From Sipunculus nudus (taxonomy: Eukaryota > Annelida > Sipuncula > Golfingiida > Sipunculidae): a stretch of DNA of 64,000 nt. The stretch lies in the NCBI GenBank assembly GCA_026874595.1, contig CM049318.1:50314750-50378749 (forward strand), read 5' to 3'. The notes under the pieces were generated by a model. It was not told the origin of the DNA. It saw only the letters and a program-made list of their open reading frames with translations, and did not search any database. The position numbers and the translations under genes are program-made. Positions 47,465 to 58,979 of the stretch are shown one piece after another; the first letter of the stretch is position 1; each line of letters starts with the position of its first letter.

Positions 47465-48032
47465 TATCTAATACATATTGCTGGAGTATATGTGAATATT
47501 TGGTTGTAAAATTATGCTCCACAATTATTTTTCAATTTAGGTACCCTCTGTATTACTCTGTAATTTGCTGTATAATTATTCCTAAAATATGACAAAGATG
47601 TACATAATGCTGCAAGGTCAAGGTAATTGGCAAGTGGTTGACACTTGTTTGCTACACAAGTTTCAGAGCAAACAAGTTTCAGGTAAAATCTATAATTTTT
47701 ATTGGTAAGTATGACGTATTGAGAGGTATACATATATATTATTATATTTGATCAGTTCTACAAAAATGCAACCAATTTAATCCTGTGGTGTGCTTATATT
47801 TCTGCTTACAGTTCTGTGGTGCCAAGTCCTAGATGTCAGTTTTTTTCTGTAGTTTGTATATATGCTTAAAGACAGATATTCTCTCTAGCTGTCCAAATAT
47901 ACAGATCTCTGTTTGTGGGAGATGGTGGTAAATATCCAAATCACCATGCTCATACATCAAATTTTCTGTCGTGCTTAGTTCTGTTCTGTAGGTTGTATAT
48001 AGGTAGATATTCTCCAAGACAGTTGTATAAGT

Positions 48033-48088
<56 letters not shown>

Positions 48089-48547
48089 GTAAATATGTTA
48101 TATAATTTTATATTTAATATAAATTTATTTCAGTAAAAAGGTTGCAATAAAGTTGATATAAAGGTCTACTGACGTTGCTCTTCATTATTTATTTACTTAT
48201 CTGAGCAGGGGGAAGGGCGGGGTTTAATGAGATTCATGGGAGAAGAATGGGAACATAAGAATGTGGTGAAGTATTTTATTCTGTTCCACTACCATTTTAG
48301 ACAGGACAGGCAAGATTTTCGTAGTTATATTATGCCCTTCATGTTCATGTATATGTATTAAAAAAGCTGAAAAGTTCTCGACTTGAATTTCTCATATAAC
48401 AAAGTCAGTCTCGGTCAGTTCTAGTAATATTGGGGCAGTTTCGGCTAGTTTTGGTAGACTACGGTCAGTTCCTGTAAAAAGTCTAGCCCCTCGTGGTTTC
48501 CAATCTCCCACTCGACCTTCCACTGAGTTGGTTAGGTGTGTTGTTGC
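47465..48547. other. No gene; contains AT microsatellite
   Basis: AT-rich flank between two transposons. A pure (AT)n tract lies at about 48039-48082 and creates spurious Tyr-Ile frames on both strands. The last five bases (48543-48547, GTTGC) are the left copy of the target duplication of the following LTR element. Confidence 0.6.
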
Positions 48548-48679
48548 TGTGGTATCTCACCAAGCGCACTTGCTTCAGCAGTGCTGCCACCTCGTGGCGA
48601 TTGTATGTGTTAATAAAGATGTATGGTAATGGCTATTGCGTTGTGTTAGTCCCGCTGTCAAACTTCCACAGATACGACA
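48548..48679 (+). repeat. Left LTR (132 bp)
   Basis: TGTGGTATC...ACGACA, matching 53196-53327 at 130 of 132 positions. It contains AATAAAG, a plausible polyadenylation signal, about 77 bp into the repeat. Confidence 0.95.
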
Positions 48680-48682
48680 AGT

Positions 48683-48701
48683 TGGCGACGTGTCTGGGAT
48701 T
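48683..48701 (+). promoter_or_regulatory. Primer-binding site
   Basis: TGGCGACGTGTCTGGGATT starts three bases after the left LTR. The leading TGG matches the CCA end of a tRNA; from memory the string is close to the 3' end of a tRNA-Ser(GCT), but this needs comparison with the host tRNA set. Confidence 0.65.
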
Positions 48702-48867
48702 GATAAACCCAAGGACTTATGTCATCCAGAGCCCTGTGGATAGCTCGTTGGATTTTCACTTGGGAGAATCGCCGGTCGGACTGTCAATTCTGCCGTGAGT
48801 AGATTTTGCGCTGTTGAGCGATAATAGGAGGTTTTGTAAATCACGTGGCTGTCAGGGACTTGCAAAA

Positions 48868-51832
48868 ATGGCACAAGCAAGGCCGCTAATTGGGAACATA
48901 CCAACCTGATAAAGAGGACTGGCTAAATTACCAGAAACGTATTGAAATTTGGTTTAAAGCTAATCGGGTTTCTGAATATGATAAAGTGTGCGTCTTCTTA
49001 GCACTGATTGGGGCGCAGGCGTTTGAACTTTTGAGCTCATATTTGACCCCCACAGACCCGATGGACAAGACATATGATGAACTAACTCAGGTTTTAACTG
49101 ATCATTACATACAGAAACGAAATATTATCAGTGAAAGAGTTGAGTTCAGGGAACGTAAACAAAAGCCAGGAGAATCAGTGTCACAATTTATTGTGGAGTT
49201 AAAGAGACTGAGTAGGTATTGTGATTATGGAGATCAGCTTGATATAAATTTAAGAGACACTTTTGTTTGTGGTTTGAAAGATGTAGCTATAAAGAAAAAG
49301 CTGCTGACAATTGAAGCTCTAACATGGCAAAAGGCCACAGAACAAGCACTTTCTATGGAAAGAGCTGATCAAGATATACATGCTCAGGCTGCTCAAGGTC
49401 ATGGTCATACACCTGGAGATAATACAGTAAGCAGATTAACTGCAAAGGGCCATAAAGTTAATGCCGGTGGCAGAAGAGACTTTAAGCAAACTTGTGGTAG
49501 GTGCCTAGGAAATCATACTACACCTAACTGCCCATACATCAGAGAAAAATGCCACAAATGTCATAAGATAGGGCATCTAAAAAGAGCCTGTAGAACTAAG
49601 GGTAATACAGCTGCTACAGACAGAGGGCCCAGACCCAGTGTTTCTAATCGCAGGCAGCCAAGGGGTAGACCTTATCAAGTGTCATCATTAGAACCAGACA
49701 ATGATACAGAGGTTGAAGAAGCAACTGTGTCGATGAATAATTCTTCTTTGTACTCAATTGACTCACAGCAGTGTAGTGACTCTTCAAGGGAAGTTAAAGT
49801 TGAGTTGACAGTTGCAGGTCAGGCACTGATATTTACTGTGGACACGGCGGCTGCTTTATCAGTTGTATCAGAAGCTACTTACCATAAGGTATTGTCACAT
49901 GTAACATTAAAGCCAAGCACGGTGACACTGAGGAGCTACTCAGGGGACTTTATACCAGTCATAGGTGAGCTGTCAGTTCCTGTGAGTTACGGTGATAAAA
50001 AAGAAGTGCTATCATTGGTAATAGTGAGTGGAAGCAGAGTTTCACTTTTAGGACGAGACTGGTTAAGTAAGTTGAAACTTAACTGGAGAGAAATTTTCAG
50101 TATTCTTACCAGTGATAAAGTTCAGGAGTTACTCACCAAGTACTCAGGTGTGTTTAAAGGTGAAGTGGGCACTATTAAACACTTCAAGGCTGATATAAAG
50201 TTGCAAGAGAACGCAAGACCCATATTCAAGAAAGCTCGCCCAGTGCCATATGCTTTAAAGGATAAACTCAGAACAGAGTTAAACAGACTTGAAAGTGCAG
50301 GTGTAATAAAGAAAGTAGAGAGGAGCCTATGGGCTTCCCCTGTGGTGACTGTACCCAAGAGCGATAAAACTGTTCGTATTTGTGGGGACTACAAAGTAAC
50401 TATCAACAAGTTAGTGGAGAAAGACCCCTATCCTCTTCCGACAGCAGAGGATTTATTTGCATCAGTTGCAGGAGGTAAAGTTTTCTCCAAAATCGATTTA
50501 AGCCATGCATATCAGCAACTTGAGCTCACAGAGTCTTCTAAGGAGCTTTTGACCATAAACACCCACCAGGGGGTGTATCAGTACCAACGTCTTAACTATG
50601 GAGTGACTACGGCGCTTGCAATATTTCAGTCCGTAATGGACCTTATATTAAACGGGTTAGATGGTGTGTGTTGTTTCCTGGACGATGTGCTACTGAGCTC
50701 TAAATCAGTTGAGGAGCATATAGTGCTACTTGAGGAAGTTCTACAGAGACTGCAGAGCCATGGTGTTGTAGCCAAAATGTCAAAATGTTGTTTCATGGTC
50801 TCTGAGGTAGAATACCTAGGCCACAAGATTAATGCAGAGGGATTGCATTGTACCACAGAGAAAATAAAGGCTATTCAGAATGCTAAAGCACCTACAAATG
50901 TGTCAGAACTCCGAACATTTTTAGGTATAGTGGGGTATTATGCAAAGTTCTTACCAGACCTAGCCACAACCTTTGCCCCTCTGTACGAGTTACTGCAGAA
51001 AGACCGAAGATGGCTATGGACTTCTGAGTTCGAGAAAGCACTCAATAAGGTAAAAGAACAACTCATGAGTGACAGAGTATTAGCACATTATGACACTCAA
51101 AAACCCATCACACTAGCATGTGATGCTTCACAATATGGATTGGGAGTAGTTATCTCGCATCAGATGGAAAATGGTGTAGAGCGTCCCATCGCGTTCGCTT
51201 CGCGTACTCTCGCACAAGCAGAAAAGAACTATTCTCAAATTGAGAAAGAGGCTTTGGGAATAATCTTTGGTGTAACCAAGTTTCACAAGTACTTGTATGG
51301 TCGACGATTCACATTAATTACAGACCATAAGCCGCTGACCACCATATTTGGACCTCACACGGAAGTTCCTACACTAGCTGCTTTGCGATTGCAAAGATGG
51401 GCGTTAATACTGATGGCTTATGACTATGATATAAAATACAGGAAGTCTGAAGATCATGGAAATGCAGATATGTTATCTAGGTTTCCAGAACCAGGGTCTA
51501 CATTAGCTACTGAATTGGAGGTTAACTATTTCAGTGTGACCGATGAACTGCCAGTTTCAGCACAAGACATAAGTGAATACACTCGTAGGGACCCTGTGTT
51601 GTCTAAGGTAATGCATAATGTTATGAATGGCTGGCCATGCAAGGTACAAGATGTAGCACTACAGGATTACTTCCGTCGGAGAAACGAATTATCCATGGAT
51701 CAAGGCTGTATTCTTTGGGGCTATAGAGTGGTCATACCACCGAAATACCGAGCCAGGTTAGTACAAGAGTTACATCATGAGCATTTTGGTATTGTTAAAA
51801 TGAAGGGACCCCAAGTTAGATCAGGATATTGA
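48868..51832 (+). pseudogene. gag-pol polyprotein, first part (gag to start of integrase)
   Basis: A 981-codon open stretch runs from 48890 to the TGA at 51830. The likely original ATG is at 48868, but it is out of frame: a one-base shift near 48895 separates its first nine codons from the rest, and its own frame stops at once. Domains by residue counted from 48890: capsid-like region 1-190; two zinc knuckles (CGRCLGNHTTPNC and CHKCHKIGHLKRAC, 202-234); protease with VDTAAA at about 317-322, where DTA replaces the usual DT/SG; RT with FLDD (about 596-599); RNase H with ACDAS and TDHKP (about 743-815); start of the integrase zinc domain (HHEHFG). The frame ends where integrase sequence has been deleted. 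Confidence 0.88.
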
Positions 51833-52262
51833 AAGTTTAGTTGAATCATGTGCAGTTTGTTTATCTGTGAGACAAAATCCGGTCGCAGCACCCTTGATAC
51901 CATGGCCGTATCCGAACCATCCATGGGAGCGTGTGCATATTGATTTCGGTTACTTAGATGGTGTCAATTATTTGATTTTAGTGGATGCTTACAGCAAGTG
52001 GGTTGAGGTGGAGGAAATGCACTCTACAACTGCAGATAAAGTGATAACAGTGCTACGTAGTTGGTTTGCTAGATTTGGTTTGCCACAGACACTGGTATCA
52101 GATAATGGACCCCAGTTTGCATCTGCAGAGTTGAAGGATTTCTTAAGCAGAAATGGAGTACAGCATAAGCTAATTCCTCCATACCACCCACAGTCAAATG
52201 GGGCAGCAGAAAATATGGTTAAAACTGTAAAACAGACATTAAAAAAAGCAGTTGTTAGCTGA
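51808..52262 (+). pseudogene. Integrase core, second fragment of gag-pol
   Basis: The integrase resumes in another frame: the CAVC half of the zinc domain, then the catalytic core with Asp in HIDFGYL, Asp in SDNGPQF and Glu in NGAAENM. Exactly 35 residues separate the second Asp and the Glu (DD35E), so the triad is intact. About eight codons expected between the two halves of the zinc domain are missing at the junction near 51808, with a frame change. The frame stops at the TGA at 52260 after a run of seven A near 52240. Confidence 0.85.
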
Positions 52263-53040
52263 ACAACAGGGACAGGAAGTAAAACTGACCCCTAAACAGA
52301 ACCTGGACAATTTCTTACTGACATACAGAACCATGCCGCATGTTACAACAGGAGTACCCCCAGCGGAGTTATTCCTAAAACGGCAACTTCGAACACAGTT
52401 GAGTTTGATAAAACCAGACCAAATGTACAAAGTCAAGAATAAACAAGCTAAACAAGTTGGGTATCATGACCAGAAGGGAGTAAAGCTTCGTGAATTCCTT
52501 CCTAAAGAAACTGTGCGCGTGCGTAATCACAGAGGAGGAAAGGAGAAATGGATAAAAGGTCATGTGATCAAACGGCTTGATCCTGAGTCATACCTGGTGC
52601 AGGTAGGACCAAAAATTCGCTATGTACATGTAGATCATCTCATTAAGTCTGGAGAATGTGCTACAGATCCCATTAACAGAGATGATGATCTTGCAGTAGA
52701 TAAAGATCTACATGCTTCTATAAGTGTACCGCAGTCAGACATACCAACAGAGTCTGTTGATTCACCAGAGTCTGATTTAGTGTCAGTGTCAACCGCAGAG
52801 CCGATAGCGGAATCATCAGATCCTACACCTGATTCCTCGGCTGTTATTCCACCTATCACGGATGGTCAGGTGTCAGATCCGCCAGTGAGTGATTCTTCAG
52901 GAGAATCTAATAATGTTGTGCCAGTTGCAGTGAGACGGAACCACCCCCGAAACAGGAAGAAACCACAACGTCTAATTGAAACCATATATGGTTATTCAGT
53001 AAATTATCATTTAAGTCAAGGTGCATATGCATCTGTGTAA
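52252..53040 (+). pseudogene. Integrase C-terminal part, third fragment of gag-pol
   Basis: Continues the integrase after a one-base shift in the A-run: TYRTMPHVTTGVPPAELFL, typical of the end of Ty3 integrases, then a basic region and IKRLDPESYLVQVG (the small beta domain that follows the core), then an acidic Ser-rich tail ending at 53040. About 155 bp separate the stop from the right LTR. Confidence 0.82.
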
Positions 53041-53183
53041 TTTTGGAACCTGAAAATTATAACAGACATTCTCAAGGACAATATTTGTGTGAAACCAGCA
53101 TTTAACTATGTGTAAAACTGTCATAATATTATTTATATTTCAACAAGTATTTTAGAGGCTTAAAAGGTAATATTCAGCATAAT

Positions 53184-53195
53184 GGAAAGGGGAAA
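53184..53195 (+). promoter_or_regulatory. Polypurine tract
   Basis: GGAAAGGGGAAA lies directly against the first base of the right LTR, as required for plus-strand priming. Confidence 0.85.
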
Positions 53196-53327
53196 TGTGG
53201 TATCTCACCAAGCGCACTTGCTACAGCAGTGCTGCCACCTCGTGGCGATTGTATGTGTTAATAAAGATGTATGGTAATGGCTATTGCATTGTGTTAGTCC
53301 CGCTGTCAAACTTCCACAGATACGACA
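53196..53327 (+). repeat. Right LTR (132 bp)
   Basis: Same length and boundaries as the left LTR with two substitutions. It is followed by GTTGC, the right copy of the target duplication. Confidence 0.95.
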
Positions 53328-54162
53328 GTTGCGGATAACTCCAACATATCTAGACTTTATATAATAAATAACATGTCGGACACCTGTGACTTAAACATGG
53401 GATGGCCTTCAAATTTCGCAAGTATACATTGGTTCGGAAAAAGGGGCGCTTATATCGACACATTGGCCTCTGATAGAACATTTACAGATTTGCTTAAGAA
53501 AGTTGAACCACATGTCACATAGGGGGAAACGACCGTGTCTCTATGACCGCAATATCTGTGAGCTACCGCCTAGTTCAACCGGCTGAAAGATTTGTCAAAG
53601 ATTTTAATGTACAGTGGGTGGCTGTGTGCTCAGTATTACATAGAATTAAGACTTGCCGCTTGGTTCACTGCCTAGACACGTGCAATATCAAAGTGAATAA
53701 ATTCACATTAACCACTTTTTCGACAGCGAATTATATTTCTGGATCCACAAACGACGCTTGGCAGGCAGGTCATTGCAAAATACCTCAAGCGATGGGGTGC
53801 AACTGAACCTTCACCAAGGTCAAGGGAGATTCTGTCTCACCTCTCGTCTTACGAGACCATGTGAGAGAGAGCACCAGTCCACTGTGGCAATGCGCTTGTG
53901 GTTTCCATGGGGCAAGATAAGTACTTTTATTCTAGGGGGTCATTTACAGATTAAATCTGCGCTGTATCGGACGTTTATCGAGACATCCAACTAGCGATCG
54001 CTTTAATTTATGTTCTATGACTCGCTAGAGACATCTCAGTGTAGTTATTCATCGGATAAACGATTGATTTAGCATTATTTTAGCGCTTGTTCAGTGATAC
54101 TGCTCCATAGGACGCCAGCTTGGACGTTCCGCCTCATTTGTTTGTAAACAGATTCAAGCAGC
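53328..54162. other. No gene recognised; possible DIRS leader
   Basis: Moderate CpG content and short frames without family motifs. Because a DIRS-type gag-like frame begins at 54163, part of this stretch may be the untranslated leader or left terminal repeat of that element, but I could not match it to any sequence on the far side. Confidence 0.35.
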
Positions 54163-55419
54163 ATGGATCGGAAAGCGTCCAAGTGATCAGCAACCACGTT
54201 GCAGAGTACCGATGATAAATCGAGGAAAACTGTGGAACCCCCCCCCCCCCCCTCGGAGACAACAGGAAACCGATTGGCTATGCACGATTCGCCTCCGCGC
54301 GTTGTCAGCCTTGTAAATGGGGATACCGCCGGCACCAGTGCCAACGGTAATGCCGCTAACAAAAATAGCACTATGGACGCCATGCTAGCAGCGTTTCAAC
54401 GCTTTAAAGAAGCTTCTGATGCTAACCACGTAAAAAAAAAAAGCATGCAGTCTGAGATTCAGTGGTTGAAACTTAAGGCGAGACAAAACGGCCCCAGTCA
54501 ATCGGAAGATGAACAGCTGCAGGCGGCCCCGAGCGATAATGGCAGGAAATCAGGGGATATCAGCCACACACCAGAGGATGCTGATCATGATGAACAGCAA
54601 ACCACGCACAGGACCCTGTTTGAAGACTTAGAGGAGACAGAGGGCTATGATCAGGAGGATGAGCTTGATCAACTGCTGCAACCAATAGACCAGGTTAGTG
54701 ATGATTTCATTGATGAGATCGCAGCCTCCTTGGTTAAACAAGAGCAGAGAGGCCCTGATATTGACACAAAATTGGCAGACCTGGTAAACAATATGATGAG
54801 CGCCTCGCCATCAGATCAGATTAGAGATAAGGTGGAGGCTTGTAATGTGAATCCCAAGACCAGTAAGGTCAACAAGGAAATTTGGACACGGCTTAAAAAC
54901 GATACCAAACTGAGAGATACCAGAATGCAAAAAGTGCAAGCAGGACTTTTGAAAGGAATGAGCCCTATTCTCATGGTAGCAGATGACTTGCTTAAAGTAA
55001 AACAAGGCAAGAAAGCAGCTAATGATCTGAACATTGCATCATTAATCAGAAAACTCATGGATAGCACTGCTATGTTAGGCCTTGCTAACTACCAAATGAA
55101 CCTTAGGAGACGCGAGCTACTGCGTGGGGACCTCCATGGACAATTCAAGGACCTTTGTAAAGCTGATGTGCCCATCAGAGAATCATTGTTTGGAGACAAC
55201 TTACAGAAAACTATACATAAGATACAATACTCTAACAATGAAGGCAGGCGGTTAACAGGACAACACCAAAGAACAGATTACCATGATAAAGGTCATAATC
55301 ACCCACAGTCAAGTAGAAAGGGGAAAGCTCCGGCCAACAAGCCTTTTTTAGGCCAAAGACCACGTCCTCCATTCATGGGGGACAGAAACACACGTGCCAA
55401 GAAACCGTACTGGAGATAG
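54163..55419 (+). pseudogene. DIRS-type ORF1 (gag-like)
   Basis: The ATG at 54163 is in frame with a long open stretch that ends at TAG 55417-55419, but an in-frame TGA at 54184, seven codons after the ATG, breaks it. The remaining 406-codon frame encodes a Pro run (from a poly-C tract near 54239), an acidic middle (DLEETEGYDQEDELDQLLQP), a conserved block with IWTRLKNDTKLRD and GLLKGMSPILMVADDLL, and a basic tail ending KKPYWR. This layout is common in the first ORF of DIRS1-like elements of invertebrates. Position just upstream of the RT / RNase H / tyrosine recombinase remnants supports the assignment. Confidence 0.72.
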
Positions 55420-55499
55420 ATCAGAAACAACAGGGTAACACACAGCAAGATAAACAGGCAAGTGTCTTAGAACAAATTAACTGCTAATCTTCTGATGAT

Positions 55500-57400
55500 C
55501 ATGTCAAAATTGAGAACCCTGAAGTAAATATTTTCAAAGTGGGGGGGGGGGGGGGGGGTAGAATTAAATACTTTGTCAACCAGCGGAGGTTAATCACAAT
55601 AGATCCATTTATTTTATACATGGTAAAAGGCATGCAACTTGATTTCAGCAGTGGCAGTGCCCCTGTTCAACAATTTAGGCCCAAACCTATAAAATTTAAT
55701 GAGACCGAAACTGACAATCCAAAAAGAAATTGAGGCTTTGCTTAGTAAATGAGTCCTTTCAGATGCTCTCCCAGAAACAGGGTGTAACTTTTCAAACATT
55801 TTTATCAGGCGAAAAAAAGTTGGTTCATATAGAATGATCCTTAATCTTATGAAACTGAATGAAACAATTGAATATCACCATTTTAAAATTGTTTCTTTGC
55901 AAAAGGCCATTGACCTAGTATCATCAAATTGTTTCTTTGCATCCGTGGACTTGGAGGATGCGTATTATAGTGTTCCTATCCACCAAGAATTTCAAAAATT
56001 TCTCACATTTGTATGGGAAGGTACAACGTACAAGTTTACTTGATTGCCCAATGGGCTAACATCTGGACCTAAGATGTTTAAACTTCCTAAACCTGTTTAT
56101 CCCTTGTTAAGGAGGCATGGCCATGTGATCACAGCCTACACTGACGACTTTCTGCTTATTGGAGTGAAATTTGAAGAATGTTTAGGCATTGTGCAGGTTA
56201 CAACTCAGTTGCTTGAAATTTAGGTTTTGTCATTCACAAAGACAAATCGGTGCTTCAACCTTGTCAACAGATAAATTTTTGGGATTTATTCTAGACTCGC
56301 AGAAAAAGACAAGTGTCCTTAACTTCAAACAAGGCAGACAATATCATAAAACAATGCACTTCATTAAGAGATACAAAACACCCAACAATCAGGAGGGTGG
56401 TCGAGGTACTAGGGTATTAAGTATCTAGTTGTCCAACTGTTGATATCGGACCGATTAAGTACAGATAATTAGAGCTAGGAAAAGCTGAAGCATTGAAACT
56501 TTCCAGTGGTAAATTTGAGGAACAAATGGAACTGTCAGATTTAGCTAAGTCAGACCTAACCTGGTGGATATATCATGCAAGTAGTACATTCAAACCCATC
56601 AAAATTTGCAAACCTGAAATTACAATTCAGACCGAAGCTAGAAAAACTGGTTGGGGAGCTGTACTAAATACTGACAAAACATCTGGGTTGTGGTCTCATT
56701 CAGAGGCAGAAAACACATAAATTTGCTAGAGCTGCTTGCAGTGTTCTTAGCTTTGTGGGCTTTAGGGAGACACTTGAAATGTGCGCATGTCAGACTGCTT
56801 ATAGATAATACTACAGCAGTAGCATATGTAAACAAACAAGGGGGTGGGGGGGGGGGGGGGGAAGCAAGGTCTCAACAAACTAACCAAGGACATCTGGCAC
56901 TGGTGTATCAATAGAAAAATCTGGTTATCAGCAGCGCATGTACCCGGAGTGGACAATACAGAGGCTGATAAGCAATCTCAAGGTCACATGTTAAGCTCCG
57001 CATAGGGGATCTGGTGAAACAATCATCACCTAACAATCAACAAACAGAAATCACTTTAAAAGCATATGCACCAGATAGGCGGCTGTGTGTCATAACAGTT
57101 ATGACTGAATACATTAGCAGAACAAAAGAGCTCGGGGGCAGTGAAAACAAACTGTTTATCAGTATCAACAAACCCCATTCACCAGTGTCGAGAGATACTA
57201 TTCCAAGATGGTTAAAGTTGACGTTGCAGGAAGCAGGAATCTATATGACCATCTTTACACCCCATAGTACAAGGGCAGCTGCCACATCTGCTGCTAAGCG
57301 AATGAAAATTCTGATGGACACAATCCTAAACAGCAGGGTGGTCTCGCTCTTCCATCTTCACCAAATAATGTAACGAGCCTATTTCTACTGCGAAAAACCT
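55500..57400 (+). pseudogene. DIRS-type pol: RT, RNase H, tyrosine recombinase
   Basis: Broken into many frames. Order seen: RT with SYRMILNLMKLNE, ASVDLEDAYYSVPIH and the active-site YTDD at 56137-56148; RNase H with EARKTGWGAVL, NLLELLAVFLALWALG and IDNTTAVAYVNKQGG (56615-56850); tyrosine recombinase with HSTRAAATSAAK (57263-57298) and AGWSRSSIF (57333-57359). The AGWS block marks the region just before the catalytic Tyr, where this copy reads TAA then TGT (57366-57371), so the nucleophile appears lost. Poly-G expansions interrupt the frames near 55542-55558 and 56843-56860. RT plus tyrosine recombinase without an integrase core is diagnostic of the DIRS order. Confidence 0.82.
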
Positions 57401-57419
57401 TATCAAAATAAAAGGAATG

Positions 57420-58960
57420 TAAATTGTAAGTTCTGTGTTGATGACGATGAGTATGGACGATGTCCTGCATTCAAGACACAATGCACACAGTGCGGAAAGA
57501 TCGGTCACTGGCAAAGTTGTTAAAGCAGTAGAGCCGTGGAGAGAAATCATCAGCAAAAAAAGGTGAACTTTTCCCCACAAGAACAAAGAGATGAGAGTCA
57601 GCACAGTTGAAGTTGATGATGCTGATGATACTCATAGTGTACTATTTGACTCGGTGGAGATGTCCGCTGTAGGTGATGATGAAAAGGACATTATGGTTCG
57701 TTTGAGTGGCAAGGCACAAGACTTGTATAACCCAGCAGAGTTGATGTGCAAAGTAGACACGGAAGCCAAGGGGAACATACCGCCCCTAAGAACATTTAAA
57801 AAGATGTTCCCAAAATTTATGGATGGTGATAAACCCATTGTCAGACTTCTAGTGAGAGTTAAACCGTTTGTGAGACTTCGAGCCTGTAATGGGGGTGATA
57901 TAATCCATTTCGGAAATCTAGAACTCAGTCTGAAATGTCCGACTACTGGGGACTGGTATAAAACAGCTTTTTATGTTGCAGAAACTTCAGGGCCGTGTAT
58001 CCTTGGCAAAACGTGCATGCCTGGCTCTGGTGATAATAACAGTAAACGCTGTATCGTATATAACCATTCGCATAGTTCATGAAGTGTCAACAGAGTCCTT
58101 TGCCGTTCCTGATATGGAAACATTAGAGATACCCGGACCAGTTTACAGGTCTCAGAAAGTTTCCTGGTGTGTATCACATTGAAATCAAAGATGAGATGAG
58201 TCCAGTGGTTCGTCCACCACGCAAATATCCTATACATCTGAAAACAGAAATAAATTCTGAAATTGATAAGATGGTATCTCGATATACTGGAGCCCATACC
58301 TGAAAGCCGCGTCGGAGAGAGTGGCTGAACTCCCTTGCCTTCAGTCGGAAGGAATCTGGAGAACTTCGCGTCTGCTTAGATCCTGGAGATCTAAACAAGT
58401 GTATCAAGCGCACATACCATAAGGCACCAACTGTAGAGGAAATAATACATAAGATGCATGGTGCCACCGTCTTTAGCAAATTGGATGCGCGACATAGGTA
58501 CTGGAGCATCCTTCTGGACGAGCAATCCAGGAAAATGACATCATTTAGTGCTTAAAATGGACGGTACCGATTTAAAAGATTGCCATTTGGGTGGTGTGTT
58601 TCACAAGATATCTTTCAAGAGAAGATGGATATCATTTTGGCAGATTGTATGGGCACTCTCAACATAGCAGACGATGTTGTTGTGTTTTGGCTCAGGCGTC
58701 AAGGAGCACGACAGGAACCTACATACTTTGATGTTATGCGCCCGAGAATGTGGTCTAGTTTTTAACTAAGCCAAATGTGCGATAAAAGCTTCTGAAATTG
58801 ACTTCTTTGGCATGAGATATACAAGTGAAGGTGTATGCCCAGACCCAAAGAAATCTAAAGAGATTGCCAACTTGCCAAGCTCTACGTGTGTCAAAGAATT
58901 GCAACAGTTTCTTGTAACCGATTACATGTTCTGTGGACGGCTGTGGTCAGAAACACAGCA
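57420..58960 (+). pseudogene. Truncated Ty3-type gag-pol (nucleocapsid, protease, RT)
   Basis: Starts within a Cys-rich knuckle (CKFCVDDDEYGRCPAF then CTQCGKIGHWQSC, 57424-57523), followed by a 163-codon frame (57591-58082) with the protease motif KVDTEAKGNIPPLRTF, where DTE stands in place of DTG. Then come broken RT blocks: RVCLDPGDLNKCIKR, VFSKLDARHRYWSI, RLPFGWCVSQDIFQEKM and the active-site ADD at 58667-58675, then FFGMRYTSEGVCPDP. It stops before RNase H. No LTR or other gag was found, so both ends are truncated. It is a different lineage from the intact Ty3/Mag element at 48.5 kb. Confidence 0.82.
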
Positions 58961-58979
58961 AGTTCCTTAACATCCCTAG

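Larger units (their letters stand above)
48548..53327 (+). mobile_element. Complete Ty3/Mag-type LTR retrotransposon
   Basis: The 4,780-bp element is bounded by 132-bp direct repeats starting TGTGGTATC and ending ACGACA, and flanked by the perfect 5-bp duplication GTTGC (48543-48547 and 53328-53332). A primer-binding site follows the left LTR and a purine tract abuts the right LTR. Order gag - protease - RT - RNase H - integrase in one original frame places it in the Ty3 superfamily, Mag-like lineage; the bivalve element Steamer has a similar compact layout. The LTRs differ at two positions (T/A in the CTTGCTTCAG block, G/A in the TATTGCGTTG block), so insertion is fairly recent. Three frame breaks and a small integrase deletion make this copy non-autonomous. 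Confidence 0.93.

Noticed and set aside
47829-48136. Tyr-Ile repeat frames on both strands
   Set aside because: Produced by the (AT)n microsatellite at about 48039-48082.
48493-48798. 101-codon frame across the left LTR
   Set aside because: It crosses from flanking DNA into the LTR and leader of the retrotransposon and matches no domain.
53343-53994. Frames of 78-87 residues upstream of the DIRS ORF1
   Set aside because: No motif recognised in any frame; kept as an unassigned possible leader rather than called a gene.
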